From NCBI GenBank assembly GCA_035462375.1, contig DATHUJ010000240.1:1-53710 (forward strand): DNA of 53,710 nt, written 5' to 3'. Both the position numbers and the translations under genes were made by a program. Positions 35,096-44,084 of the stretch are shown piece after piece; the stretch's first letter is position 1, and the number at the start of each line of letters is the position of its first letter. The DNA comes from DASTQL01 sp035462375 (lineage in GTDB: Bacteria; Actinomycetota; Actinomycetes; Jiangellales; Jiangellaceae). The notes under the pieces were generated by a model. It saw only the letters and a list, made by a program, of their open reading frames with translations, was not told the origin of the DNA and made no database searches.

Positions 35096-35395
35096 TCAGG
35101 CCGCGCAGTCGCGGCAGACGTACTGGTCACCCTTGGTCGTCGCGAGCTGGCTGCGGTGGTGCACCAGGAAGCACCGCGAGCAGGTGAACTCGTCGGCCTG
35201 GCGCGGCAGCACCCTGACCGAGAGCTCCTCGTTGGAGAGGTCGGCGCCGGGGAGCTCGAGGGACTCCGCCAGCTCGGTCTCGTCGACGTCGACGATGCCC
35301 GAGGACTTGTCGACCCTACGGTTCTTCAGCTCCTCGATGCTGTCTTCGTTGAGCTCTTCGTCGGTCTTGCGTGGAGCGTCGTAGTCGGTGGCCAT
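35096..35395 (-). CDS. DUF4193 zinc-ribbon protein
   Basis: 99-aa acidic protein conserved across actinobacteria (MATDYDAPRKTDEE N-terminus). An acidic region (15-70) precedes a C-terminal zinc ribbon, FTCSRCFLVHHRSQL and YVCRDCA, a CxxC...CxxC arrangement with an HH pair. Function unknown; a protein- or RNA-polymerase-binding role is possible. Start at 35395 rather than the ATG at 35401: GAGGGGG sits about seven bases before the former but abuts the latter. Confidence 0.9.
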   Translation of the reverse strand: MATDYDAPRKTDEELNEDSIEELKNRRVDKSSGIVDVDETELAESLELPGADLSNEELSVRVLPRQADEFTCSRCFLVHHRSQLATTKGDQYVCRDCAA

Positions 35396-35688
35396 CGTCA
35401 TCCCCCTCGCTCGGGAGTCGTGCTGGTGATCGTTGGTGTGGTCACGTGCCCCTGGTAACGCACGGGCAACCCCGCTTGTGCCCGTCCGAGCGCGGAATTG
35501 TGCCTCATCCGGCGCCCCGCCGTCCGCTCGTCCCGCCCTTCGGGCGGAGAGGTGACGCAGGTCTCCTCCGCAGGGCCCATCGGCGGCCCGTCCTGAGGGG
35601 CGAGGACAGCACCGGTCCGGAGGGGCCAGGCTGGGGGCCGACCGACGGGCGACCGCGCACACTGGGGCGTGGCAGGAGGTGGAGGAGC
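35396..35688. other. Divergent spacer between DUF4193 and ABC exporter genes
   Basis: About 290 bp holding promoters for both genes. A GAGGGGG ribosome site serves DUF4193 and AGGAGGTGGAGGAG serves the TTG start at 35689. No further gene is convincing. Confidence 0.5.
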
Positions 35689-36615
35689 TTGCTGGAGCTG
35701 CGCGGACTGGTCAAGCGGTACGGCGACGTGGTTGCCCTCGACGACTTGTCCTTCGCCGTCCCGCAGGGCCAGATGTTCGGCTTCGTCGGGACGAACGGTG
35801 CCGGCAAGACCACGGCCATGCGCATCGTCCTGGGCGTTCTCGAGGCGGACTCCGGTGAGGTGCGCTGGCGGGATCACGCGACCGGCCCGGACGACCGCCG
35901 CCAGTTCGGCTACATGCCGGAGGAACGCGGGCTGTACCCCAAGATGCGGGTGGTCGACCAGCTCGTGTACCTGGCCCGCCTCCGCGGGGTGGGTCGTCGG
36001 GAGGCGGAAGGTGCGGCCCGGCGCTGGCTGAAGGTGCTCGGTCTGTCCGCGCGGGCCGGGGACCGGGTGGAGTCGCTGTCCCTGGGCAACCAGCAACGGG
36101 TCCAGCTCGCCGCGGCCCTCCTGCACGAGCCCGAGCTGCTGGTTCTCGACGAACCTTTCAGCGGCCTCGACCCCGTCGGAGTCGACGCGCTGGCGGCGGT
36201 GCTGCGTACCCGCGTGGACGAGGGCGCCGCCGTCGTCTTCTCCAGCCACCAGCTCGGCCTGGTCGAGCAGCTCTGCGACGCCGTCGGGATCGTGCGGGCG
36301 GGACGCATGGTGGCGGTAGGGACCGTGAGCGAGCTGCGCGGCACGGGCCGGGACGGGCGCTGGCGGCTGCGGGTCGACGCCGCTCCGGGCTGGCCGCACC
36401 GGTTGCGCGGGCTGGTGCCCGGCAGCCGGGTGGACTCCGAGCAGGACGGCGCCGCCGTGCTGGCGCTGCCCGCCGGCGCCGACGAGCAGCCGCTGCTCCG
36501 GGCCGCCCAGTCGCTCGGTGCCGTCCGTGAGCTCACACCCGTCGCCCCGACCCTCGCGGAGCTCTTCCGTGAGGTCGTGACGGACGCCCCCGCGGCAGAG
36601 GGGCGGGTGGCGTGA
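35689..36615 (+). CDS. ABC transporter ATP-binding protein (NatA/drug-export type)
   Basis: 308 aa: ATPase domain (1-215) plus the C-terminal domain typical of ABC-2 exporters. Walker A VGTNGAGKTT (33-42), signature LSLGNQQRVQ, Walker B LLVLDEPFSGLDP and His switch VFSSHQLGLVEQ. The Q-loop FGYMPEERGLYPKM is characteristic of the YhaQ/NatA-like group. Start is a TTG at 35689 with AGGAGGTGGAGGAG upstream; the frame runs on upstream without family sequence. GTGA overlap with the permease gene. Substrate unknown (sodium, peptide or drug efflux are all possible). Confidence 0.92.
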   Translation: MLELRGLVKRYGDVVALDDLSFAVPQGQMFGFVGTNGAGKTTAMRIVLGVLEADSGEVRWRDHATGPDDRRQFGYMPEERGLYPKMRVVDQLVYLARLRGVGRREAEGAARRWLKVLGLSARAGDRVESLSLGNQQRVQLAAALLHEPELLVLDEPFSGLDPVGVDALAAVLRTRVDEGAAVVFSSHQLGLVEQLCDAVGIVRAGRMVAVGTVSELRGTGRDGRWRLRVDAAPGWPHRLRGLVPGSRVDSEQDGAAVLALPAGADEQPLLRAAQSLGAVRELTPVAPTLAELFREVVTDAPAAEGRVA

Positions 36616-37802
36616 CCCGGGCGCTGAGCACGCGCGAGGCCGTCGCCGTCGTCGCGCGGCGTGAGTTCGTCGAGAGGGCGCGCGACCGGTCCTTCCTGGT
36701 GTCCACCGGCATCACCTTGGCGATCATCGCCGCCGTGGTGGCGCTGCCCCAGCTCATCGGCCTGGGTGACACCACGTTCCGCGTGGCGGTCGCCGGTGAG
36801 TCGGCAGCGTTCCAGGCCGGCGCGCGGGCCCAGGCCGAGCTGGCCGACGTCGACCTGGAGATCGGGGCGACTGCGGACGCCGCGAGTGCTCGCGCGGACG
36901 TCGCAGAGGGCCGGCTCGACGCCGTCGTGGACGGCTCGACCGTGGTCGTGGAACGCGAGCTGCCCGCCTCCCTGCGGGTCGTGCTCGACAACGCCCACCG
37001 GGCTGCCGCCGGTGACGCGGCCCTGGTGGAGGCGGGGCTGGACCCCACCGAGGTCGGCCGCGCCCTGGCCGTAGCCCCGTTGCAGGTCGACACGCTGGAC
37101 CCCGATGCCGAGGCGGCCCAGACCCGTGGGCAGATCGCCTTCGTGGGCGCGCTCATCCTCTACGGGCAGCTCCTGGGGTACGGCTTCTGGGTGGCCCTCG
37201 GCGTGGTGGAGGAGAAGTCCAGCCGGGTGGTGGAGCTGCTGCTGTCCGCCATCCCCGCCCGAGCGCTGCTGGCCGGCAAGGTGCTCGGCATCGGCCTCCT
37301 GGGCCTGGTCCAGCTGCTGCTCGTCGCGGTCGGCGGCGTCGGCGTCGCCACGGCGACCGGTGCGTTGACCGTCGACGCGGCGGTGGTGCAGCCGGTGCTG
37401 GTGGTCCTCGCGTGGTTCGTCCTCGGCTACACCGCCTACGCGTGCCTGATGGCCGCGGCGGCGGCCCGGGTGTCACGCCAGGAAGAGCTCCAGAATGCCA
37501 CGACGCCGGTGTCGACGCTGGCCATCGTGTCCTTCCTGGCCACCTTCTACGTCGCCGCCAACCCGGACGCCGTCCTGTCCCGGGTCCTCGCCGTCACCCC
37601 GCCCGTCTCCGCGCTCACGATGCCCGTCCGCTCCGCACGGGGCGATGCCGCCGCCTGGGAGGTACCGCTGGCGGTCGGGCTCATGCTCGGCCTCATCCTG
37701 GTCCTCGTGGTCGTGGCCGGGCGGGTCTACGAGGGCGCGGTCCTGCGGACGGGGTCGAAGGTCGCGTTCGGGGAAGCGTGGCGATCGGGCCGGCGGACGT
37801 AG
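36612..37802 (+). CDS. ABC-2 family exporter permease (NatB-like)
   Basis: 396-aa membrane subunit. The first helix (about 28-48) is followed by a large extracytoplasmic domain (about 50-175) and then five or six helices to residue 380, including LLAGKVLGIGLLGLVQLLLV and MLGLILVLVVVAGRVYEGAV. VVEEKSSRVVELLLSAIPA is the conserved cytoplasmic segment of NatB/YhaP-type permeases, and RREFVERARDRSFLVST marks the N-terminus. GTG start overlaps the ATPase stop, so they form a two-gene exporter. Confidence 0.9.
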   Translation: MTRALSTREAVAVVARREFVERARDRSFLVSTGITLAIIAAVVALPQLIGLGDTTFRVAVAGESAAFQAGARAQAELADVDLEIGATADAASARADVAEGRLDAVVDGSTVVVERELPASLRVVLDNAHRAAAGDAALVEAGLDPTEVGRALAVAPLQVDTLDPDAEAAQTRGQIAFVGALILYGQLLGYGFWVALGVVEEKSSRVVELLLSAIPARALLAGKVLGIGLLGLVQLLLVAVGGVGVATATGALTVDAAVVQPVLVVLAWFVLGYTAYACLMAAAAARVSRQEELQNATTPVSTLAIVSFLATFYVAANPDAVLSRVLAVTPPVSALTMPVRSARGDAAAWEVPLAVGLMLGLILVLVVVAGRVYEGAVLRTGSKVAFGEAWRSGRRT

Positions 37803-37813
37803 CAGGCGCACCG

Positions 37814-38626
37814 TCAGCCGTCCCGGTCCGCGCCCAGCGGCACGAGCAGGTCGTGGAGCGGCCCGAACAGGGCCGGCCCCGCGGCCAGGACGAGGTCCTC
37901 CCCAGCGGGGGCCCCGGCCAGGCCGCCGACCACGGCACCGGCCTCCCGCGCGACCAGCCCGCCCGCCGCCAGGTCCCAGGGCTTCAGGCCCCGCTCGTAG
38001 TACCCGTCCACCCGGGCACTCGCCAGCGCGCACAGGTCCAGCGACGCCGCCCCGGCCCGGCGGATGTCCCGTACCCGCGGGAGGACCTCCCGGAGCACGT
38101 CGGCCTGGTGGGCGCGGCGCCCGCTCTCGTAGCCGAACCCCGTCGCCACGAGGGCGCGGTCCAGTCGGTCACAGCCGGACACCCGCAGACGCCGACCGTC
38201 CAGCCAGGCCCCGCCGCCCCGGGTGGCGGTCCAGGTCTCCCGGGACACGGGGTTGTGGACGACCCCGACCACCGTCTCCCCGCCGAGGGCGGCTGCCACC
38301 GACACCGCGTACGCCGGGATCCCGTACAAGTAGTTGACGGTCCCGTCGATGGGGTCGACGACCCACCGCACACCCGACGTGCCCTGGTCCGCGCTGCCCT
38401 CCTCGCCGAGGAAGGCGTCCCTCGGGCGGGCCCCCAGCAGCCGCTCCCGGAGCAGGCGCTCGGCGGCGGTGTCGGACTCCGTGACGACGTCGGTGGGGCT
38501 GGACTTGGTGGCCGCCACGCCCATCGTCCCGACCTCCTCGCGCCGCTTCCGGACCAGCCGGCCCGCCTCGTGCGCCGCCTCGAGCGCGAGGTCGAGGAGC
38601 TCCTCGAGGTCGGGCTGACCGGTCAT
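37814..38626 (-). CDS. suhB: Inositol monophosphatase family protein (SuhB-like)
   Basis: Mg-dependent phosphatase, probably on myo-inositol 1-phosphate, which actinobacteria need for phosphatidylinositol and mycothiol. 270 aa. Metal and active site are intact: FLGEEGS (Glu pair), WVVDPIDGTVNYL with DPIDGT, and the C-terminal GLKPWDLAAGGLVAREAGA (third metal Asp in WD). Start ATG at 38626, 10 bp after the ferrochelatase stop, so likely co-transcribed with it. Other substrates such as fructose 1,6-bisphosphate or histidinol phosphate cannot be excluded. Confidence 0.9.
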   Translation of the reverse strand: MTGQPDLEELLDLALEAAHEAGRLVRKRREEVGTMGVAATKSSPTDVVTESDTAAERLLRERLLGARPRDAFLGEEGSADQGTSGVRWVVDPIDGTVNYLYGIPAYAVSVAAALGGETVVGVVHNPVSRETWTATRGGGAWLDGRRLRVSGCDRLDRALVATGFGYESGRRAHQADVLREVLPRVRDIRRAGAASLDLCALASARVDGYYERGLKPWDLAAGGLVAREAGAVVGGLAGAPAGEDLVLAAGPALFGPLHDLLVPLGADRDG

Positions 38627-38636
38627 CGGCCGGCCC

Positions 38637-39704
38637 TCAGTCCTGGCCGCACAGGGCCGGCCTCGGCCCGCGCAGGTTGCGGCAGCACCCGGCCGGGCAG
38701 ACGTCGTGCGACGGCGGCAGGTCACCCGTGACCGGTCGGTCGACGCGCTCCCCCAGCTCGGCCGACGCCCGTTCCGACAGCAGCTCCCGCACGGCGGAGA
38801 CGAAGGCCGGATGGGTGCCCGCGGTGGCCGCGCGCACCATCGGCAGCCCGAGCCGCTGAGCCGTCGCGGCGGCCTCGGTGTCCAGGTCGTAGACGACCTC
38901 CATGTGGTCGGACACGAAGCCGATCGGCGCCAGGACGACGCCGGTGACCCCGCGGGCCGCCAGGGCCTCGAGGTGGTCGTTGACGTCGGGCTCGAGCCAG
39001 GGCACCTGCGGAGACCCGCTGCGAGAGCAGAAGACGAGGTCCCATGACGGGCGGGTCCCGGTCCGCTCGACCACGCCGTCCGCGACCGCGGCCGCCGTGG
39101 CCAGGTGCTGCGCTTCGTAGGCGCCGCCGGAGGGTCCCGAGGTCTCGGCCATCGCGGTCGGGATCGAGTGGGTGACGAAGACCAGCCGCGAGGAGGCGGG
39201 CGCCCTCGCCAGGGCTTCGACCGCGGCGTCGACGTTGGCGGTGACGAAGCCGGGGTGGTTGAAGTAGTGGCGCAGCCGGTCGATCCGCGGCACCCCTGGG
39301 CCGACCGCCTCCGCAGCCGCCGCGAGGTCCTCCCGGTACTGGCGGCAGCCCGAGTAGGACGAGTAGGCGCTGGTGACGAAGGCCGCCACCTGGCGGATCC
39401 CGTCGTCACGCATCCGGGCGAGGGTGTCGGCGAGGTAGGGGTCCCAGTTGCGGTTGCCCCAGTGGACCGGCAGGTCGATGCCGTGATCGGTGAGCTCCTT
39501 CTCCACGGCCGCCACGAGCTCCCGGTTCTGGTCGTTGATGGGGCTCCGGCCGCCGAAGTGGTGGTAGTGCTCGGCCACTGCCTCCAGGCGCTCGCGCGGC
39601 ACACCGCGCCCTCGCGTGACGTTCTCGAGGAACGGCATCACGTCGGCCGGCTTCTCGGGCCCGCCGAAGGACACGAGCAGCAGCGCGTCGTACGGGGTGG
39701 TCAT
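38637..39704 (-). CDS. hemH: Coproporphyrin/protoporphyrin ferrochelatase with [2Fe-2S] cluster (HemH/CpfC)
   Basis: Inserts ferrous iron into the porphyrin; with HemQ present the substrate is expected to be coproporphyrin III. 355 aa. Landmarks: LLVSFGGPEKP (9-19), FGGRSPIND (50-58), VTSAYSSYSGCRQYRED, THSIPTAM with the metal-site His, and SRSGSPQVPWLEPD. Four cysteines sit where actinobacterial enzymes bind a [2Fe-2S] cluster: Cys120 in SGCRQY and the C-terminal CPAGCCRNLRGPRPALC (336, 340/341, 352). ATG at 39704 with a CAGGAT hexamer six bases upstream and no ribosome site. Confidence 0.94.
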   Translation of the reverse strand: MTTPYDALLLVSFGGPEKPADVMPFLENVTRGRGVPRERLEAVAEHYHHFGGRSPINDQNRELVAAVEKELTDHGIDLPVHWGNRNWDPYLADTLARMRDDGIRQVAAFVTSAYSSYSGCRQYREDLAAAAEAVGPGVPRIDRLRHYFNHPGFVTANVDAAVEALARAPASSRLVFVTHSIPTAMAETSGPSGGAYEAQHLATAAAVADGVVERTGTRPSWDLVFCSRSGSPQVPWLEPDVNDHLEALAARGVTGVVLAPIGFVSDHMEVVYDLDTEAAATAQRLGLPMVRAATAGTHPAFVSAVRELLSERASAELGERVDRPVTGDLPPSHDVCPAGCCRNLRGPRPALCGQD

Positions 39705-39710
39705 GCCCCG

Positions 39711-39716
39711 ATCCTG
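39711..39716 (-). promoter_or_regulatory. Possible -10 of ferrochelatase gene (leaderless)
   Basis: CAGGAT six bases before the ATG at 39704, the same NAGGAT form and spacing as at hemE. Confidence 0.35.
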
Positions 39717-39862
39717 CCAAGCGCCCGGGACGCGTGTCCCCCGAGGACCCGCCTGGCGCTCCGTGATGCTGGCACCGGCGTGCCGAAACTCACGTGCACC
39801 CTGTCGGTGCCGAGCCGTACCGTGGAGGGTCGTCATCACCATCCGCTTCGGAGGCTGCTGTC

Positions 39863-41068
39863 ATGCTCCGCCCGTACGTGGACGTCCTGCGCACCCCCGG
39901 TGCCCTGGCGTTCTCCGCGACCGGGCTCCTGGCGCGCCTGCCGATGTCGATGTGGGGCCTCGGCATCGTGCTGCTGGTCTCCGCGCGCACCGGGTCCTAC
40001 GGTCTGGCGGGTCTGCTCGCGGCCGTGGGTGTCCTGGCCCAGTCGGCCGCGTCGCCGGCACAGGCCCGGTTGGTCGACCACTGGGGTCAGCGCCGAGTCC
40101 TGCTGCCGCTGCTCACCGTGCACACCGTGGCCCTCGTCACCTTTCTGGCCGAGATCGTCGCCGGCGCCTCGGTGTGGATGCTGTCCCTCGCCGCCGGGGT
40201 CGCCGGGGCCAGCCTGCCGCAGTTCGGTGCCCTGGTCCGGGCTCGCTGGGCGGCCCTCCACCGCGGCACACGGCACCTCCACACCGCCTACTCGCTCGAG
40301 TCCGTGCTGGACGAGGTCGTCTTCATCGTGGGGCCTGTCCTCGTCACGGTCCTGGCGGTCCAGGTCGACCCGCTGGCAGGGCTCGGCTCGACCGTGGTCC
40401 TCACCCTCGGTGGTGGCCTGCTCTTCGCCGCGCAGCGGGCCAGCGAGCCGCGACCGCAACGCAGGGAGCCGGGGGTCCTGCGGGCACCGCTGCCGCTGGG
40501 CACCATGGTCTGGGTCGTGGCCGCGTTCGCCGGCATGGGGTCGCTGTTCGGGACTATCGAGGTGGCCACGGTCGCCTTCACGGAGGAGGTGTCCACCCGT
40601 GCCGCCGCCGGTCCGGTGCTCGCCGTCTTCGCCGCCGGCAGCCTGCTCGCCGGCGTGGTCGTGGGGGCGATGTCCTTGCGCTCGACGGCCCAGCGGCGGT
40701 TCGTGGTGGGCCAGGCCGCCCTGACCGTCGCCACGGTGCTGCTGCTGTTCGTCGGGTCGGTGCCCGCCCTCGCCGGTGCTGCCCTGCTGTGCGGACTGAC
40801 CATCTCGCCGACCCTGATCGCCGGCTTCTCCCTGGTCGAGGGCACGGTCCCGCCGAGCCGGCTGACCGAGGGGCTCGCCTGGGTGTCCACGGCCCTGGGC
40901 GCCGGAGTCGCCCTCGGAGCCGCGGTGACGGGTCGGGTCGTCGACCTCGCCGGCCCGTCGGCCGGATTCGCGGTCGCGGTGGCCGGCGGCCTCGTCGCCA
41001 CCGTGGCCGCCGCGGCCGGTGCCGTGCTGCGCCCGGCCGTCCCGCGGGCGACCACCGTCAGGGCCTGA
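39863..41068 (+). CDS. MFS transporter
   Basis: 401-aa membrane protein with about 12 hydrophobic helices from residue 10 to 395 and the usual central loop near 190-215 (AAQRASEPRPQRREPG). The first loop LVDHWGQRRVLLPLL is the MFS A-motif position. Substrate unknown; it resembles the arabinose-efflux/YbfB-like permeases often found in actinobacteria. ATG at 39863 chosen because GGAGG precedes it and the transmembrane pattern starts after 11 residues. The next gene follows after 29 bp but has its own promoter. Confidence 0.85.
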   Translation: MLRPYVDVLRTPGALAFSATGLLARLPMSMWGLGIVLLVSARTGSYGLAGLLAAVGVLAQSAASPAQARLVDHWGQRRVLLPLLTVHTVALVTFLAEIVAGASVWMLSLAAGVAGASLPQFGALVRARWAALHRGTRHLHTAYSLESVLDEVVFIVGPVLVTVLAVQVDPLAGLGSTVVLTLGGGLLFAAQRASEPRPQRREPGVLRAPLPLGTMVWVVAAFAGMGSLFGTIEVATVAFTEEVSTRAAAGPVLAVFAAGSLLAGVVVGAMSLRSTAQRRFVVGQAALTVATVLLLFVGSVPALAGAALLCGLTISPTLIAGFSLVEGTVPPSRLTEGLAWVSTALGAGVALGAAVTGRVVDLAGPSAGFAVAVAGGLVATVAAAAGAVLRPAVPRATTVRA

Positions 41069-41084
41069 CGACCGAACCGTCGCC

Positions 41085-41090
41085 TAGGGT
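41085..41090 (+). promoter_or_regulatory. -10 element of the lactone oxidase gene (leaderless)
   Basis: TAGGGT seven bases before the GTG at 41098; no ribosome site. Confidence 0.45.
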
Positions 41091-41097
41091 TCGCCGA

Positions 41098-42405
41098 GTG
41101 AGCCGACGCCCGACCGCCTGGCGGAACTGGGCGGACACGGCGTCCTGCGTACCGGCACGCACCGAGCGTCCGGTCGACGCGGCGGCCGTGGCGGCGAGCC
41201 TGGCCCGGGCCCGGCGGGACGGGCTCCGCGTCCGACCGGTGGGCAGCGGGCACTCGTTCACCCCCCTCGCGGTCACCGACGGTGTGCACGTCCGGCTCGA
41301 CCGACTGGCCGGCGTGCGGTCCGTCGACCCGGACCTGGGCCTGGCCATCGTGGGGGCCGGGACCACCCTGCGCACGCTCGCCGACGAGCTGGCCGCCCGT
41401 GGCTTCGCCCTGGCCGTGCTCGGGGACATCGACCGGCAGACGGTGGCGGGGGCGGTCTCCACCGGGACGCACGGCACCGGCCGCGCCGCGGCTGCCCTGT
41501 CCGCCCAGGTCGCCGGGCTGCAGGTCGTGCTCCCGGACGCCACCGTGGCGACGTGCTCGGCCGACCGCGACCCCCAGCTCTTCCACGCCGCCCGCCTCGG
41601 TCTCGGTGCGCTCGGCGTGCTGACCGAGGTCACGCTTCGCGTCGAGCCTTCCTACCTGCTCCACGCGGACGAGGGGCCGGCGTCGTTCGACCAGGTGCTG
41701 GAGCGCTTCGACGACGTCCTGGGGAGCGCGGACCACGTCGACCTGCACTGGCTGCCGTTCACCGACACGGTGCAGCTCAAGCGGTGGTCGCGCTCGCCGG
41801 GTCCGGTGCGTCCCCTGCCGCGGTGGCGGGCCTGGTGGGAGGGCGTCGTCGTCGAGAACGCCGGGCTCTCCCTGGTCCAGCGGATCCACCGGGCGGCGCC
41901 GGCGGGCGTCGGACCGGTCAACCGGGTCGCCGCCCGGCTGGTCTCCCGCCGCGATCTCGTGGACCGTTCCGACCGGGTCTTCACCAGCCGGCGCCTGGTC
42001 CGCTTCCTCGAGATGGAGTATGCGCTCCCCCGCGGCGTGGCCGTCCCGGTCCTGCGCAGCCTCCGGGACCTCACCGTCCGGGGTCCGTGGCGGCCGGGGT
42101 TCCCCGTGGAGGTCCGCTCCGCCCCGCCCGACGACGTCTGGCTGTCCACGGCCCACGGCCGCGAGACCGTGTACGTCGCCTGTCACGCCTACCCCCGTAC
42201 CGACCACGCGGCCTGGTTCGCCGCCTGCGAGGAGCTCTTCGTCGCCTACGGAGGGCGGCCGCACTGGGGCAAGCTCCACACCCGTACTGCGGCGGACCTC
42301 GCCGACGCCTATCCGCGCTTCGCCGACGTCCGGGCCGCGCGAGAGAGGGCCGACCCGGAGCGGCTGCTGGCCAACCCTCACCTCGAGCGCATCCTCGGCC
42401 CGTGA
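41098..42405 (+). CDS. FAD-linked D-arabinono-1,4-lactone oxidase-type protein
   Basis: Flavin oxidase of the vanillyl-alcohol/ALO family, acting on aldonolactones or alditols. 435 aa. The PP-loop VRPVGSGHSFTPLA (45-58) has His52 positioned for covalent FAD attachment. IVGAGTTLRTLADELA and GAVSTGTHGTGRAAAALS complete the FAD domain (to about 180). The C-terminal ALO domain ends with the diagnostic PHWGKLHTR and YPRFADVRAARERADPERL. GTG at 41098 is in line with the family N-terminus (WRNWADTASC). The exact sugar is unknown. Confidence 0.88.
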   Translation: MSRRPTAWRNWADTASCVPARTERPVDAAAVAASLARARRDGLRVRPVGSGHSFTPLAVTDGVHVRLDRLAGVRSVDPDLGLAIVGAGTTLRTLADELAARGFALAVLGDIDRQTVAGAVSTGTHGTGRAAAALSAQVAGLQVVLPDATVATCSADRDPQLFHAARLGLGALGVLTEVTLRVEPSYLLHADEGPASFDQVLERFDDVLGSADHVDLHWLPFTDTVQLKRWSRSPGPVRPLPRWRAWWEGVVVENAGLSLVQRIHRAAPAGVGPVNRVAARLVSRRDLVDRSDRVFTSRRLVRFLEMEYALPRGVAVPVLRSLRDLTVRGPWRPGFPVEVRSAPPDDVWLSTAHGRETVYVACHAYPRTDHAAWFAACEELFVAYGGRPHWGKLHTRTAADLADAYPRFADVRAARERADPERLLANPHLERILGP

Positions 42406-42509
42406 GCCGAGGCCGCCGAGGAATCGAGGACCCGCCCGGCATGGCGGCTTGGTCCGGCCACCCCGGGAGGGTGAGGATGACACCTGACCGACGGACCGGG
42501 AGGTCGAGG

Positions 42510-43535
42510 ATGCGCCAGCTGCGGCTCGTCGCCGTCGACGAGGACGGCACCCATCTCATCCTCGCCGGCGACGACGGCGAGCCCGACGCCCGGCTGCCCA
42601 TCGACGAGCGCCTCCACGCAGCGCTGCGCGGTGACCGCGCCCGGCTCGGCCAGCTGGCGATCCAGCTGGAGAGCCAGCTCCGACCGCGCGAGATCCAGGC
42701 GCGGGTGCGGGGCGGCGACAGCGTGGAGTCCGTGGCCCAGGCGGCCGGGGTCCCGGTCGACCGGATCATGCGATTCGCGGGACCGGTGCTCGACGAGCGT
42801 GACCACGTGGCCGCCCGCGCCCGCCGGGCAGCGTTGCGGCGGCCGGGGGTGGACGGCCCCGCCCCGTTGCTGGAGGACTCGGTCCTCCGCCGGGTCACCG
42901 AGCAGGGGCACGACGCCGAGGACGTCGTCTGGGACGCGTGGCGCCGGGGCGACGGCCGGTGGGCGGTCTCCGCGACGTGGCGCGCCGGGGCCAAGTCCAG
43001 GTCCGCGCGCTTCGTCTTCGACCCGGCCGGACGCTCCCTGCTCCCCGACGACGACGAGGCCCGCTACGTCGCGGGGGAGAAGCCGCCGCCGCCGCCTCCC
43101 CGGCCGGCCTCGACCCCGACCCCGCCCGCCCGACTCTCCGTCGTGCCAGAGGACCAGGAGGGCTCCGCCGACTCCTCCGACGAGGGCGACCCGGTCTCCG
43201 CTGCGCTGGCCTTCGGTGCCGACGAGCCGGCGGCCGAGGAGGCTTCTCCGCCGGGGGGCGACGCGCAGCAGCAGCCGGAGGACGACGAGCCCACCGGCCC
43301 CGTGCCGCTCGCGCCGGCGGCCAGACGGGTCGACGACGCGCGCCTGCGGCTGTCCGACATCGCGCGCCACATCGAGCACGACGACGAGCACCCGGACCTC
43401 GACGAGCCGTTGGGCGCCGCCGCGAGGCCGGCAGCGGGTCAGGAGCACCCGTCCGCAGGCAGCGGCCGGGCCCGGCGCCCGAGCGTGCCGAGCTGGGACG
43501 AGATCATGTTCGGCCGTCGCCGCAAGGGCGACTGA
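42510..43535 (+). CDS. sepH: Septation protein SepH (DUF3071)
   Basis: Actinobacterial FtsZ regulator that promotes Z-ring assembly. 341 aa. The N-terminal DUF3071 domain (1-165) has MRQLRLVAVDEDGTHLIL, LRPREIQARVRGGDSVESVA with its helix-turn-helix, and EDVVWDAWRRGDGRWAV. A long disordered Pro/Glu/Asp linker (190-300) leads to the conserved C-terminal PSWDEIMFGRRRKGD. Start ATG at 42510 with GGGAGG six bases upstream, rather than an ATG 33 bases earlier, because family members start with MR(Q/E)L. Confidence 0.93.
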   Translation: MRQLRLVAVDEDGTHLILAGDDGEPDARLPIDERLHAALRGDRARLGQLAIQLESQLRPREIQARVRGGDSVESVAQAAGVPVDRIMRFAGPVLDERDHVAARARRAALRRPGVDGPAPLLEDSVLRRVTEQGHDAEDVVWDAWRRGDGRWAVSATWRAGAKSRSARFVFDPAGRSLLPDDDEARYVAGEKPPPPPPRPASTPTPPARLSVVPEDQEGSADSSDEGDPVSAALAFGADEPAAEEASPPGGDAQQQPEDDEPTGPVPLAPAARRVDDARLRLSDIARHIEHDDEHPDLDEPLGAAARPAAGQEHPSAGSGRARRPSVPSWDEIMFGRRRKGD

Positions 43536-44084
43536 CCGGCCGGAGCTCGGCTGTCGCGAACGTCCGACACTTTCCACCCTGCGAGGTATCACCAGCCCTC
43601 CTCGGCTCTCCTCCTGGTGGACGCACCCGCGTCCCGCGGCCGCCTCGGAGGCCGTGCCGCAGCTCGAGGCAGGGGGTGCCCGGTGGCCAGGTCACGGACC
43701 CGCGTCACCGACTCGACCTGGACGGGCACGGTGTCCGGGGTTGGCAGCGAGCGGTCCCGCCGACGGGACCGCATCGTCACGGTCCACGCGGTGAGGGCGA
43801 GGCGCAGGGGACGGCGACGTCTCGTGCGCCCGGTCTGACCGGGGGGTGGGACCGACACGGGGGACTGCGGGGCGCCGGACCGGTGCCCGGGGGGAGGCCG
43901 GTCCGGCGGCCCCGGCTGCCTGTTGTCGTACGGGAGAGGTCGAGGAGGTGGAGAGCATGGACGGGTCGCGGGCCGACACCACGGGAGTGCGCCGGATGCC
44001 GCTGCGTGACCGTACGGGCGGTATCGTCCGGTCAGGGCGTGCGGGGGCCGACGGCGCCGCAGGTGTGCAGGGGTGGAGGGCTCC
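43536..44084. other. Long intergenic region between sepH and the sigma factor gene
   Basis: About 550 bp. A small Arg-rich frame at 43617-43838 (73 aa) has no family resemblance or good ribosome site and is not called. The region contains one perfect 11-bp inverted repeat (43873-43908) and the sigma gene's upstream sequence. No other gene is evident. Confidence 0.5.
43873..43908. repeat. Perfect 11-bp inverted repeat upstream of sigma gene
   Basis: CGCCGGACCGG (43873-43883) pairs with CCGGTCCGGCG (43898-43908) around a 14-nt G-rich loop. It is far from the sepH stop (about 340 bp), so it may be an RNA hairpin or regulator site for the sigma gene as easily as a terminator. Confidence 0.45.

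Noticed and set aside
43617..43838. 73-codon Arg-rich frame between sepH and the sigma gene
   Set aside because: No ribosome site or leaderless promoter, no recognisable family, composition typical of shadow frames; kept only as a note on the intergenic region.
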